Source of the DNA: Podospora bellae-mahoneyi
Taxonomy: Eukaryota; Ascomycota; Sordariomycetes; Sordariales; Podosporaceae
Direction of reading: 5' to 3'
Assembly: GCF_035222275.1 (NCBI RefSeq)
Contig: NC_085883.1
Location: 620,001 to 684,000, forward strand
DNA length: 64,000 bases
The notes beneath the pieces were generated by a model, which saw only the letters and a program-made list of their open reading frames with translations, was not told where the DNA came from and did not search any database. The position numbers were made by a program, and so were the translations under genes. Shown piece after piece: positions 45,288 to 56,374 of this stretch (position 1 is its first letter; every line of letters starts with the position of its first letter).

Positions 45288-46310
45288 ATGGCTGAAACAT
45301 TTCCTCGCTTCCCTCGGCTACCCTATGAGCTTCGGCATATGATCTGGGAATTCGCCATCCGACCGGCCGCACCTGGAGCGCACATTTTCACCATCTCCGA
45401 CAGCACAAACACAATCTCGGATGATTCTCGAGAAAATGAAGGTCATGTTTTAGTCTGCCAGCCGCGTTGCGATCAGACTCGGGGTGGAAAAGCCGACGGA
45501 CAACTCAACAACCCGTCCACCTACATTGCCGACAGCGGACTATGGACGGCGTGCAGGGAGTCCAGGAATGTCATGGAACGAAAGTTGCTACAGCGCGAGG
45601 ATCGTCCGATCTTGTTTTGGGGCGACTCGAGTGATGGGCCGCCGCCTGTTAACCCTGAATGCTGGACGAATCGGCAGATCGCCCTCTTCCCCACACGAGA
45701 TCTCATCATCCTCCAGTCTCAAATTTTCACTCCTTTTCGATGGACGGTGATGCCTGGGTCTCTTGACTGGGACAAGCCCACCTACCGCCAGTCACAGCTA
45801 CCGTCGTGCGCTTTCTGGTCAGCAATGAAGAACGTGACAAGCCAAGCAGCACGACACATTGCCGTGGAGTACAATCCCGCCTGGGACTCCATGTCACTTC
45901 ACTGGGGAGAAGTCACCCGGTTTGTGGACCTACTCTTAGGCCCGTCACACGCCGAACTGGATTCCGGGCCGACAAATGTGTGGTTCATCGACTACCGCCT
46001 CAAGAGAAGAAACCGCGTTCCGACCGAGAAACAACTTCGAACCGAGAGTGAAAGGGAGGAGCCGAGAGTGTATTATGGGAATGGCTGTCGCTACGTGGAG
46101 GTGTCTGAGGAGGATTCAGGGGAATCTGGAGATGGAGAGTGGAATGACGCCTTTGGGGCAGACCGCTGGCACCCTTTTAACAACAAGCCCATGTTCTCTA
46201 GGAATGGAGTGCGTGGCTGCGTCAAAAGAGTAAAGGCGTTGCTTTACAAGGATGAGGAGTATGTTGACCGAGTCAACATTGGTATTTTGGCTTGTGAATC
46301 CTTGCGATGA
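45288..46310 (+). CDS. 2EXR domain protein
   Basis: Single-exon frame of 340 residues. It opens with the 2EXR signature (FPRFPRLPYELRHMIWEFAI), has the central GLWTACRESRNVMER block with conserved ACRESR, and DLIILQSQIF. The C-terminal half (ARHIAVEYNP, VWFIDYRLKRR) is as seen in this large sordariomycete family (PF20150). Function is unknown; it is compared with F-box-like proteins because the LPxELRxxIW start resembles an F-box. No signal peptide; probably cytoplasmic or nuclear. Length is normal for the family. Confidence 0.88.
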   Translation: MAETFPRFPRLPYELRHMIWEFAIRPAAPGAHIFTISDSTNTISDDSRENEGHVLVCQPRCDQTRGGKADGQLNNPSTYIADSGLWTACRESRNVMERKLLQREDRPILFWGDSSDGPPPVNPECWTNRQIALFPTRDLIILQSQIFTPFRWTVMPGSLDWDKPTYRQSQLPSCAFWSAMKNVTSQAARHIAVEYNPAWDSMSLHWGEVTRFVDLLLGPSHAELDSGPTNVWFIDYRLKRRNRVPTEKQLRTESEREEPRVYYGNGCRYVEVSEEDSGESGDGEWNDAFGADRWHPFNNKPMFSRNGVRGCVKRVKALLYKDEEYVDRVNIGILACESLR

Positions 46311-46749
46311 GTACATAAATTAATGCGGGTAGGCGTTTGGAGGGCACAGATTTACAGCGGTTTCAAAAGATAGATGTTGATTTTCGATAGAAAAAAAATT
46401 AGAATTCTCTTTGTCTTACTATATGCCCGGTGATATGGGTGTAGCGCTTTGGCGTTTCATTCGTCGAGACTGACGTTTATCTGCGGTCTCCTATCATATC
46501 GAACGCATCTATCCCGCAGTGAAATACCACCTAGCGCTCTAAGCGCGGAAAGCATTCTGAATACTGCCTCTCTGAATGCCTTGTTTTGCCTTGGCCGCGC
46601 GACCCCGAAGTTCGCAGATCTTGGAGCAAATCTGCCGATTCTCCTGTAAAGAATCTATCAACTTGTCTATCTGTGATATATCACTGCTTCCCTAGAGGTT
46701 GACAGCACAGAGAGGCACATGCCAGCGTCTGCTTAATTTTTCCAACGCC
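46311..46749. other. Intergenic
   Basis: No gene seen. Confidence 0.5.
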
Positions 46750-48476
46750 ATGACTGAAGTTGTAGAACTAGTGGTTGCCGCAAATTCTCTTGCAAAGACT
46801 TGTTCGACTGTTAGGAAACTTGTGGAGCCGATGGTTGAAATAGGCCGAGAGACCCCCGAGACGGTAGAAAGGGAGATCAGAAACTACGGCCTTATGTTGA
46901 CGACATGTTTCACGGCTGTTGAATGTGCGCAAAACTCTCTCGAGGCGCGCTGGCCAAAGGAACAGTCTTCTTGTGCGCCCGCCATGAAGTACTTGAGGAA
47001 AAACAATTCCCTGCGCGACATCAGACGTCTCACTCGAGCGATAAGACACAAGATTGATGATCTTGCGGACAAGACCTCACAACTCCCAAGCAGTCTGCAG
47101 CTGATGGTGAATTTCAGATGGCATCTCCTCAAGCCGAATTTCACTGCCCTCTTGCCATTCATGGAAACCCTCAAGTCAGACCTGATATTAGCTCAGACTA
47201 TCTTGAAGCTGGAGTCCCTCTTTGCAAGAGTGGAAACCGGAAAGGAAGAATATGCACGGGCACCGAGGGGTGAAATGATGTTCATTGAGGAAGAAATGTA
47301 TGTTCCTCCCAACCATCTATTTCTCACTGCCGGGCCGGTTCCTAACGAAAAGGATATCCAACAGCAGAGGAATAAAAAGGTCATATGGCTCAGTTGGTTT
47401 CCATGATCCATGAACCTCAAGAACATCCTGATATTACCGATGCGAGGAAGAGGCGGAGTGTCAGCCAGAATCAAGTCCTGGCGTTTTTAGCAGATTCCAT
47501 GATTGCAAAGGGCATAGTACCAGAGTCCCCGCCATCAAGAGACTACAGAATTCCAAAGCAACCAGTTCTAGATCCCAGGCGCCAGTCAGGGCACCGCGCC
47601 GACAATACTTATAACCACATCCCGCATCGATACGGAGACATGGAGGTATCGCCACCCTCATCAAAGCCAGCAACACCGCCTTCATCGGATCCATCGACTC
47701 CACCGTCATCAGCGCCAACAACACCGCCCTCGTCCGAGCCGCCAACACCGAGCTCAACCAGCTCCCAAATAATATCACCCCGGAGAAAAGACCCATATCA
47801 GCCCAGCTCCTCAAGATCCCGTACCGAATCTCCAGAAACCTTATCGAGAGAAGAAGCTTGTTCCATCCCTGCGAATCCGCCTCCTCCGCCCAAAAGAATT
47901 CCCTCAGCAGCACGACCATTACGGAAGGACAACATATCTAGCATACAAAACGACCCAGCTTCTCTAATAGACGTGAAATCCAGCGTTTTACGGCAAGTGG
48001 AAGACAAGCGAAAGACGGTGGCAGAGAAAGGGAAAGGCGAGATAACAACATCCAGCTCAAAGTCCACCCCAACAAAGCTCAGGTTACAATTCGAACTGGA
48101 ATCACAACACACCCAAATCCTCACCTCCCGCCACCGCGCCAACAAGCCTGTGTATGGCCACATTGGTAGCCAGACTGAGAAATACCTCCAGGATGCACAC
48201 CTCCACTCAGATAGAAAGATCAACATCATCTCGGTGGACCTGGCAGAACAACGGGGGTGGCGACCAGACAGCAGTCAGAAGAGAAAACCGCTGTATACCG
48301 CGTATGGAGAGGATGCGACGGTAGACGTGGTAGGCGCAGTTGAGATTGCAATTGTAATTCCCGCGAGGGTGGAACTTCGGAAGGAGTTTGATTTTCAATT
48401 GTGCGAAAGGGGTCATGGAGTTTTTTTACCTGATTTTGAGGGTGGAAGTACAGGAGTGGTTGATGCGCTGGGGTGA
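46750..48476 (+). CDS. Probable STAND/NLR N-terminal-domain-type protein, two-frame structure
   Basis: The first frame (46750-47406) gives about 218 residues: TEVVELVVAANSLAKTCSTVRKL, the LTTCFTAVECAQNS region and a helical block with IRRLTRAIRHKIDDLADKTSQL, resembling the helical fungal N-terminal domain of STAND/NLR-like proteins. The second frame (47385-48476) overlaps it by 22 bp and adds 360 residues: four PPSSxPxT repeats around residue 90, a basic Ser-rich region, and an ordered C-terminal domain with KPVYGHIGSQTEKYL, INIISVDLAEQRGW and VGAVEIAIVIP. A 71 bp intron from after the KK at about 47380 to AGG at about 47452 would join the frames in phase, though its GTCATA donor is weak. I favour one gene of about 555 residues; two genes or a frameshift remain possible. 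The function is unknown; allorecognition is suggested only by the neighbouring HET gene. Confidence 0.5.
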
Positions 48477-48788
48477 GGAGCAAGCTAAGGCACGGGCATG
48501 ATATCGAACGGGGCCGGGCATAAAGAAGGTGGGAGCAGCAACAAGTTGGAAGGAGAGAAGACTCAGAAGATGAGGAAGGTGGGTGGTGATAATGTTGGTA
48601 AGGGGCACGTGAGAGGTCCGAAGGCCGGAAACGCATCAGGTCGGCAAAGAAAATAGCTAGGATGGGTTGAAATGAAGAAACGATGCCGGTTATAGGGAAG
48701 GAAAAGGACGGATCGGAAGTGGGTGCACTTGGGGTTAGGAGTCAGGGGAGATTCAGAGGTAACAAAACAACTACGTTGTCTAGCAAAA
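48477..48788. other. Intergenic between convergent genes
   Basis: No gene seen. Confidence 0.5.
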
Positions 48789-50978
48789 TTAAACTATATC
48801 CACCACTGTCTTGACCGCCTCTCCGAATAACACTTCCCTCGCGGCAAATACCAACCCTATTCTAGTATATTCCTCAACACCATCCGTGGTGATGCCCGTG
48901 GCTCGCAGTGCCAATGCTGCTGTCGTGACGCGTTGAGTGCCGACCAACTTCAAGTCTTCGTCGCCCGACGTGTCTTCGTCCGCAAACGCAGCCAACAAAC
49001 AGTGAAAGTGTTTGTATGGGAAAATGTATCTTTCACCGTCTGCATGGCGGTCGACCAGACTGTCGAGATGTATCCGAAGCTTGTGCTCTTCGCCCGAGCT
49101 ACTTGTCCTGAAAAATTCAAAAATATGGCCCCGATTAGAGGGAGTTGTCTCCATTTCAACCACATTTACACGGGCTAACATTCCGTTGACCCGGAGCTTT
49201 CCATAGCTCACGCCTCCCATCGGATCGGGCCCGGTATGTTCAACCTCGATGTCCATGATTTCAAGTGGAAACGTCCACTCTGTACATATCTTACGTGGGC
49301 CCTCGTCATCATACACAATAAAGCCAGGCTGATGGCTTTGGGCAAAGCGAACTTGCAGGTGGTCATCCCGAAGGCAAGCCCAGGACCAGGAGGGGGCAAT
49401 ATATCTGTCTCTTTGGTGTGAACGATGGGAGTATCTGAGAGTACGGCCGACACGCCAAACGCTGTACCATGCAATGGCGCGCTGGATAGTGCCCTCCCAT
49501 AACCCAGCATAGTACTTGGGTTGCTGTAAACAAAGGTTCGCCTTGGGACCTTCAGCACACATGGCCCTGACTTTCTTTGCCATGCCAGATAGTGCTGGAA
49601 GCCGGTCGGAAGGAAAGGTGAACTGGCAACCAGAGTAAAAAACAGCCAAATCGTACCAGGAGTTGTGGAGCCGCTGTTTGGCTGAGTGCTCTGATAGCCA
49701 ACGCTGGCTGAGGAGTACTTCACCCGAAAGACGTGGCCATTCAATGCGGCTGCTCAACTTTTCTGTTTGAAATTCACTGGCGCTGAGCTCGGCACACTCC
49801 CAGAAAACGGCATGTACTGTGAAGTGAAGAATTCTCGGTGACATGGCGCGTTCCTGCATGGCCCACCCACGCGATGTCAAGGGCCCCTGACTGATGCACG
49901 AGATCCACCTGGGGAGCGATGGTTCAATCACCAATGGCTCCGGCTGACCGGTTTGGGTGTGACGCTGTATTGTGTAGGTGTTTGCCGGGTAGTCGAGGCT
50001 CGGTCTGTCCAAGAACAAGCCCTCGTCTGATGACAATGAGCCCGTGGCGGCCAGCGTGCACAAGGAGCCGGTGTAATACCGGCCAAAGTTGGCACATTCC
50101 AACGCCCAATCTGCTTTATGAGTATGGTCGTCTGAGGCGTCGTTGCTTTGCTGAATTATACAGAGAGCATCAACCCATAGGTAACGTACCAGACCCATTT
50201 TCTTTGTAAAGATGATGGCGTCTTGGATGGTCTTGGGGAGGCTTGCCATATCGATCCCTTGCTGCATGGTCTCGAGATTACTTGGAGTCAGTTTTGTCCC
50301 GGCTGCTACTCCACTACCCCAACTGTAACTCAACGTAAAGTATTCCGCTTGGATCGGAGTGCCGTTCTGGACTACCAGTCGAGGCTTTGGGGCCCCTGGT
50401 TTACCTCCCACATCGATCACCCGGGTAGGTAGTATTGGCACAGCACGGTGACCGGACTGATCCAAGGTAGCCAGCATAGAGCAGCGCATGTGACGGTTCA
50501 AGCAGTTCGAGATCCAATCACGCGCTATAGCAGCCACGGCTTCCAGCCCCTCATCGTTCTGAAGCGAGTGTATAATGCCGTTTCCCGTATCATCAATCTC
50601 CCTTTCAGGCTCCAGACGGAGATCGTCCACACCGTCATCGGATTTTTCTTCTGGCCTGCGGTACAAAGTAGCCTCTACCGTGTAACCAAGTTCATCTTGG
50701 GCCGGTGAGTATACCCAGATCGTGTATTCATTAAACTCGACATGAATCGGCGCAGAGAGAGAGCGAAAGTCTTGAAAGCGTTTGGTGGTCGTGAATGCGT
50801 CATGCACAAGCTTTTGTCGGATAAGTCTGCACAGTGGGCATCCGGCCGCGCAAGAGTCTTCGAGTTTGAGGAAGCTTTCAGCTACCACGGCGTAGTCCTC
50901 GGGCTCAGTGCTAGGCTCGGTGGCCAAACGATGGACAAGGCCCTTACAGGCAGTGCAAAGAGATGGGTCTGAGGACAT
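48789..50978 (-). CDS. HET domain protein (heterokaryon incompatibility)
   Basis: Single-exon frame of about 729 residues. ATG at 50978 is used; the open frame upstream has no ATG. The N-terminus has two CxxC-type pairs (LCTACKGLVHRL and AGCPLCRLI) as in many HET proteins. The HET block (PF06985) starts at YFTLSYSWGSG, continues through LPKTIQDAIIFTKKMGLVRYLWVDALCI and FGRYYTGSLCTLAATG, and ends at GWAMQERAMSPRILHF. Downstream come LAVFYSGCQFTFPSDRLPALSGMA and YIAPSWSWACLRD. It appears intact. HET proteins trigger cell death when genetically different hyphae fuse; some HET domains are TIR-like. Specificity partner unknown. Contrast with the decayed copy at the left edge. Confidence 0.93.
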   Translation of the reverse strand: MSSDPSLCTACKGLVHRLATEPSTEPEDYAVVAESFLKLEDSCAAGCPLCRLIRQKLVHDAFTTTKRFQDFRSLSAPIHVEFNEYTIWVYSPAQDELGYTVEATLYRRPEEKSDDGVDDLRLEPEREIDDTGNGIIHSLQNDEGLEAVAAIARDWISNCLNRHMRCSMLATLDQSGHRAVPILPTRVIDVGGKPGAPKPRLVVQNGTPIQAEYFTLSYSWGSGVAAGTKLTPSNLETMQQGIDMASLPKTIQDAIIFTKKMGLVRYLWVDALCIIQQSNDASDDHTHKADWALECANFGRYYTGSLCTLAATGSLSSDEGLFLDRPSLDYPANTYTIQRHTQTGQPEPLVIEPSLPRWISCISQGPLTSRGWAMQERAMSPRILHFTVHAVFWECAELSASEFQTEKLSSRIEWPRLSGEVLLSQRWLSEHSAKQRLHNSWYDLAVFYSGCQFTFPSDRLPALSGMAKKVRAMCAEGPKANLCLQQPKYYAGLWEGTIQRAIAWYSVWRVGRTLRYSHRSHQRDRYIAPSWSWACLRDDHLQVRFAQSHQPGFIVYDDEGPRKICTEWTFPLEIMDIEVEHTGPDPMGGVSYGKLRVNGMLARVNVVEMETTPSNRGHIFEFFRTSSSGEEHKLRIHLDSLVDRHADGERYIFPYKHFHCLLAAFADEDTSGDEDLKLVGTQRVTTAALALRATGITTDGVEEYTRIGLVFAAREVLFGEAVKTVVDIV

Positions 50979-51256
50979 TTTTGACAGCACACATCCCGCG
51001 GGTGAGTGGGACTCGAGAGATATTCCACACACAGGTATATATGCGCTTCCACTTTATTATTGCCTGGAGTATTGACCAAAACGCAACAGCGACCACCGCC
51101 TGACCAACTGCATAGATATCACGCGCAGCTGCCGGCATCTGGCATTGCTTGGCGGTAGGTTGCCAACCAACCAACATGTTATTTCCGAACCCCACCTCAC
51201 AAAGAAGCCTTGACAACAACCTCACCAGTTTCAGCCACCAACAACTCGGCCTCGCT

Positions 51257-51718
51257 TTACTTCCCACCCTCAGGCGCCCCCCCAGTGGCAGCAAACACCT
51301 TCCCCATAAAACCCAACATCCCCGCGCTATCAACAAAAGAATCAAACACCCTCACCAACTTGGCGTCCTCGGTCAAGGTCAGCTTGTGCACATACTGGTT
51401 CTTGTACGGCTCGGTGACACCGGGCACGGCCGCGGTGCCGTTGCTGTTGAGGTAGACCACCGCCTTGAGCTGGGTCTCGTCAACCACAGTATCGACGAGC
51501 TCAGCGTGGTAAGTCGCGAAGAGAGGGAAGGCCTGGGCCTGGAAGGCGGCGTACCCTTCTGCGTCTTTGTCACCCTGGGGAGGGAGCGAGGCAGGATGGA
51601 AGTGTGCGGTGAAGTCGGGGGAGGCGAGGGACTTGATGGCCTGGGCGTCACGGTCGTTATGAGCCTTTACCCAGGCTTTGGCTGTGGTGATGATTTGCTC
51701 GCGGAGGGGGGATGACAT
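51257..51718 (-). CDS. SnoaL/NTF2-like protein
   Basis: Single-exon frame of 153 residues without signal peptide. The pattern fits SnoaL-like proteins: helix TTAKAWVKAHNDRDAQAIKS, SPDFTAHFHPASLPP (family-typical A..H.P.SL.), a helix with GYAAFQAQAFPLFATYH, then strands LKAVVYLNSNG and YVHKLTLTEDAKLVRVFDS and an ending GMLGFMGKVFA. Related proteins serve as cyclases, hydratases or binding proteins, and are often found in fungal metabolite clusters. It lies just left of the NmrA-like and MFS genes and may belong to the right-edge cluster; this is inference. Confidence 0.78.
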   Translation of the reverse strand: MSSPLREQIITTAKAWVKAHNDRDAQAIKSLASPDFTAHFHPASLPPQGDKDAEGYAAFQAQAFPLFATYHAELVDTVVDETQLKAVVYLNSNGTAAVPGVTEPYKNQYVHKLTLTEDAKLVRVFDSFVDSAGMLGFMGKVFAATGGAPEGGK

Positions 51719-52210
51719 TTTGGGTGGTGGGTGAGCTTGAGGGATGTCACTTGGGTTGTGAGTGTTGGTATGCTGATATGGTATGTGTAGGTATATGTGT
51801 ATGATGTGTTTATGTGTATGATGTGTTTATGTGTAGCGTGAAGAGGTGTGTGGGAGGGAGCTACCGGTGGTGGCCAGGAGTCTTAAATAGGTAAGCGTGG
51901 GGCAGTGTGGTGCAAGGACAGCGGGGTTGGGCGGCTGGGGGGTATGAGCATCTCTCACTGTGCGGGCGGTTACTTCTTGCCCATCGGTGTGTTGTACAGC
52001 ATGCAGCTGCTCTGGCCGTTGCGACGTTCCTGTGGCCGGTGTCCCACTTCTCTTTGGGGGCCGCAGTGGAGAAGGACGGGGTGAAAGCAAAGCCAGCAAA
52101 GACTGCAGGAATTTGGTTTTGGGAGAAAACTTAGAGTCGAAGTAGCTGATATTGATTTGTGGTTTGATCATATCATCATGTTGATCTATCATTACCTACG
52201 TGCCCGCCTC
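51719..52210. other. Intergenic
   Basis: Promoter of the SnoaL-like gene; carries a 17 bp minisatellite (listed separately). No further gene seen. Confidence 0.5.
51794..51835. repeat. 17 bp minisatellite
   Basis: TATGTGTATGATGTGTT is present twice in exact tandem (51794-51810, 51811-51827), followed by a partial third copy. It lies about 75 bp upstream of the SnoaL-like gene's ATG. Confidence 0.85.
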
Positions 52211-53143
52211 CTAGCCGCTATAGGCGAGCTTGACCAGCTCCTCTTGCTTCTCCAAAAATCCCTTGAAGCTAGTCAGGTCGGCCATGGACCTTAACTCATC
52301 AAGGTCAATGTTATCGGCCATGTGACGCAAAGACTTTTCAGCAACGGTAAAACACAGGGACTCCTTCTGCTCCTCAATCTCATCATCTGACATGTAATAC
52401 GGCGTGTAAGACCGCTTTGTTTTGTCCCCTAGCTGGGTCAACGCGTCCTCCACCGTGAGCACGTCGCCCGCAACACCCAAGACTCGGCCATGATACTTTT
52501 CGTCTTGCCCAAACACTGTGACGGCAATCTTGGCAATATCTTCGGGGAGGACAAGGGCAAGTGGTGTCTCCGATGTCATGGTGCTTCGCCAAACACCCGA
52601 TGCCCGGAATCCTGGACTGAAATAGTCGACCTGAGGGGCGAGGAAATTGGTCATGAAGATGGCTGGACGAAGTATCGTCCACTTCCAGGGAGAGTCTTCG
52701 GTGACTGCTCGCTCGCCGACCCTCTTTGCCGTCATGACCTTGTCGAAGAATGTGCTGTGCTGCGCCTTGTCCCCCTCCTGGTGAGAGAAGACACCGACCG
52801 ATGTACATATGACAACCTGCTTGATGCTGCCGACGGACTGAGCAGCGCGCACAATATTGACGGCATGGACCTGCTCCAGGCCTGGATCCTCAACGTGTGT
52901 GGCTGTGCAGACAAACAACTTGTCGATGCCAGACATGGCATCCACCAAAGAGGGAATATCGTCCCAGCTGCCTGGAAGAAGTTGCACACCAAGGGCTGCC
53001 AGAGCCTTTGCTCCAGGAGAATCGGGATCGCGAACTGTGGATTTGACGTCCCATCCATGCTGTTCTCGCAGCAGTTTTGCCACAGCACCTCCAATATTGC
53101 CGGTGACGCCGGTAACAAAAACGGAATGTGTCTGTGATGCCAT
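52211..53143 (-). CDS. NmrA-like NAD(P)-binding reductase
   Basis: Single-exon frame of 310 residues from ATG 53143; an upstream open stretch lacks an ATG. N-terminal Rossmann motif VFVTGVTGNIGGAVAKLL, then STVRDPDSPGAKAL, IDKLFVCTATHVED, VNIVRAAQSVGSIKQVV with ICTSVGVFSHQ, RVGERAVTEDSPWKWTILRP, FMTNFLAPQVDYFSPGF, and MTSETPLALVLPEDIAK; all are typical of PF05368/NAD(P)-binding proteins. Members act as reductases of unsaturated or quinone substrates or as regulators. Cytoplasmic. It is divergent from the MFS transporter across a 938 bp shared upstream region, which suggests joint control in the metabolite cluster. Confidence 0.88.
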   Translation of the reverse strand: MASQTHSVFVTGVTGNIGGAVAKLLREQHGWDVKSTVRDPDSPGAKALAALGVQLLPGSWDDIPSLVDAMSGIDKLFVCTATHVEDPGLEQVHAVNIVRAAQSVGSIKQVVICTSVGVFSHQEGDKAQHSTFFDKVMTAKRVGERAVTEDSPWKWTILRPAIFMTNFLAPQVDYFSPGFRASGVWRSTMTSETPLALVLPEDIAKIAVTVFGQDEKYHGRVLGVAGDVLTVEDALTQLGDKTKRSYTPYYMSDDEIEEQKESLCFTVAEKSLRHMADNIDLDELRSMADLTSFKGFLEKQEELVKLAYSG

Positions 53144-54081
53144 GGTGCAGCTTGTAAAGGGTAGGTATGCGTTGTGTCTAGAACAAGAGTGCCTGAGGTA
53201 TTGTGTTCTGTTTTTCCACTGACTACAACATATAGCGGGTTGGTTGCATTCAATACCGTAGGTAAGCTTCCAGGTTAATCGATATGCGGTTAGGGGGGAC
53301 ACGAACTACCGAGGAGGGGCCTAGACTCTATCGCATGATGGTTGGCTTAGCAGGGTGCCCCGTTGGCGCATCCCAGCCTTACCAGACAAAGGCCATCGCT
53401 CTGAAACACACACACCCCTCACCCAAGTACCTTTCCAGGCGATTTTGTACCCTGATAGAAACGCCGTCGGTAGATAGAGTGGGTGGCGCGGTTCAGCACG
53501 GTTACCTTGCATTCTTGCTGGTAAGCACCATGCATGGGTAGCGGTCGCTGTAATCGACCACGATGACAACCGATCCAGCAAATACATCGAGAATCGACTG
53601 TGCCACTCAGTCGAACAACGCTGAATGAGATTTGAACCGGTCAAGAGAATATCACAGTGAGGAAAATGCACGTATTTACTGAACCGGCTCTGCGCTTTCT
53701 TCCCGACCTTCCGTATGGGGACGGCGTTGGGTGGTAATATGCGAGTTTCACTTTTCGGATGCTGGCTGACTCTCGGCTTCACGCGTTGGGGGGGCGCAGA
53801 CCGGTAGAATGCGCCACATATCATGCATTCTGACAACTCACCAGCACATTAAGCGCCAGTCAATAGTTTCCAATCAACCACAACCGCAGCTGGTTCCAAG
53901 AGGTTCTATCGTAGGGCTTTCAGTCCGAATCTTGGGCAAGCCCCTCCCCCCTTTCTCCCCTCCCCCCTTTCTCCCTCCTGTTCCTCTTTCACCCTTTGTC
54001 ATCGGTTGTTTCCCGCATCTTGCAAACAAAACGCCACAAACGCCAAATGCGAACTAGGTTGGAAGTAGCAGCCCCGTCATC
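53144..54081. promoter_or_regulatory. Divergent promoter, NmrA-like gene and MFS gene
   Basis: 938 bp between two divergent genes. A C/T-rich leader (about 53938-53992) precedes the MFS ATG. A GTAGGTAA patch lies near 53259. No clear TATA box was seen. Confidence 0.45.
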
Positions 54082-56374
54082 ATGGAGAAGCAGCATGTCA
54101 TGGTGGGCCCTGAGTATTCCGCCGAGCCACATACCGACCCGTCACTTGGCGACAAGTCCCCAGACACGACGACAGTTGATGTCGCCAATGGGACTTTGGC
54201 CAACAATGGCTCCAAGCCACCTTCTTTGGCCGACGAAAACAATCACAACACACCATGGGATGAGAAAAGTCAGTATCTAACAGGCCTCAAGCTTGTTATG
54301 GTGGTTTGTTGTATGTGTTTGGCGTGTTTTCTCATGTTGATCGATACAATGGTGGTTAGCACCGTAAGTAAACAACCCCCTTTTTATCACTACTCCACTC
54401 TGTGGTCTCCAGGACAGCGGAAATAGCTTTTCAGAAACTTACCGGCAGCCACCTACCTATGCAGGCTATACCTCGCATAACAGATGAGTTCAACTCGCTC
54501 GCAGACATTGGCTGGTATGCGACGGCGTACCAGTTCGGGAGGTATGTCCCTCTTCAACTATGGACCTGACCTGCTTTGGCTAAGCAAGCTCACAGCGCAG
54601 CTCCACAGCCTCTGTCAGGCAAAGTGTTTGCACACTTCAACAACAGATTCTCGTTCCTTGCCTTTTTTCTCATCTTTGAGCTTGGATCGGCCCTCTGTGG
54701 TGCAGCGGTGTCTTCGACCATGTTGATTGTTGGCCGCGCAATCGCTGGTGTAGGGGCTGCCGGGATCATCAATGGTGCACTGATCATCATCTCTTGTTCC
54801 GTTCCCATGGAAAAACGCCCTGGTACGTTGGTCCGTTGGGCGGGAGAGAGGGATTGTTTACTAACACCATGTTCTTACCACGTATACAGGCCTCATTGGA
54901 ATTGTCATGGGATGTACGAGAGCAATCACCCATTCCACCCACATGCGAGTTACCTGAGTACCCTAGTCTAATCTTGTCCACAGTCAACCAACTTGGTCTG
55001 GTAATTGGACCTCTCATTGGGGGAGCGCTCACCTCTTACTCCACATGGCGATGGTGTCAGTAACAAGCCAACACACAACCTCTCTCGGCACAGGCTGCTA
55101 ACAAGGGCCTACTGACAGGTTTCTACATCAACCTACCCATCGGCGCCCTGGTTGTTCTCGCGCTGTTCCTCTTCCCCGTTCCCGAACAGAGTGCCAAACC
55201 CCCAGCCATGAAGGTGCTTGTCAAGCTTCACAAATATCTCGACCTGGTAGGCTTCTGTCTGTTTGCACCAGCAGTCCTGCAGTTGATATTGGCACTCAGC
55301 TTCGGCGGGGTGACATATCCCTGGAACTCCTCCCAAGTGATCGGGCTCTTCTGTGGCGCGGCGGCAACGTTTCTTGTCTGGCTGTTGTGGAACCGACACA
55401 AAGGACCTGACGCGTTACTGCCCCCCGCCATGCTGGCACGCACAGCAGTTTGGACTTCGGGTTTGTACCAGGCCTTTTTGATGGCGGCAGTGTACGGGGC
55501 CATATTTTTTCTGCCCATATACTTTCAGGCCATCAACAACGCCTCGCCTCTCCTGAGCGGGGTGTACCTCTTGCCGACCATCTTGCCGCAGCTGCTCATG
55601 GCGGCGTCTTCGGGAGCGTTGAGTAAGTAACCATTGCCTTGGCCTGGCTCCCCATGATCTGGTGTGCGCTGACCTTTTCTCCGCGGTTCAGTCATGGCTA
55701 TCGGGTACGTGATACCTCTGGCCACAATGTCCACAGTCTTGCTTTCCGTAGCCAGTGGACTGTACTCTCTTCTCAGGCCAGGCAGCCCGACAGGCTGGTG
55801 GGTCGGCTTTCAAGTGCTGGCTGGTGTTGGGTCGGGTCTGGGACTGCAAGTGGTTCGTCATCACCCCTCCCCGCAGCTTTGAGTTTGCCTCGCTGATCTC
55901 TTGCTAACTGCGTCGATGTGTTGCAATGGAATCCAGGCCATCATCGCGATCCAAGCCGTCGTGACCGGGGAGGAACTCTCCTCGGCGATGGCCTTCATCG
56001 TCTTCACCCAATCGCTGGGCCCGGCCATCGTGCTCACGCTCTGTCAACTGATCTTCTACTCGAGTCTACGGGTGGAAATCCCCAGGGAGGCGCCCGACGC
56101 CGACACGGAAGCGGTCATTGCCGCAGGTGCCACCGGGTTCCGCGCGATAGTACCGCCTGACGTTCTTCCGGGTGTGCTTGAGGCATATGCGAACAGTATT
56201 AACAAAGTATTCTACTTGGTTGCCGCCATAGCAGCTTCTTGCGGCTTGGTTCTGTGGGGAATGGGGTGGAAAGATCTACGGAAGAAGCCGGACGATGATG
56301 GTGAGACTGCCGATAAGGAAATGGGAGCTCCTGAGGGCCGGGTTTCAGGGGTTGACAATAAAGGTGTTGAATAG
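54082..56374 (+). CDS. DHA2-type (14-helix) MFS drug/metabolite exporter
   Basis: About eight exons give roughly 560 residues. After a hydrophilic N-terminus comes helix 1 ([20 protein letters not shown]), then [40 protein letters not shown] (motif A region), [20 protein letters not shown], and a motif C-like [40 protein letters not shown] follows, typical of the 14-helix family, then [19 protein letters not shown] and the last helices near [20 protein letters not shown]. The first exons are joined by good GT..AG introns (for example at 54365); junctions around 54880-54985 and 55625-55930 are by eye only. Family members export toxins and secondary metabolites at the plasma membrane, commonly from their own clusters (aflT, TRI12-like). 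Start at ATG 54082. Confidence 0.87.

Noticed and set aside
53732-53836. Minus-strand frame over 53321-53836
   Set aside because: No family features and an unusual composition; it lies across the divergent NmrA/MFS promoter.
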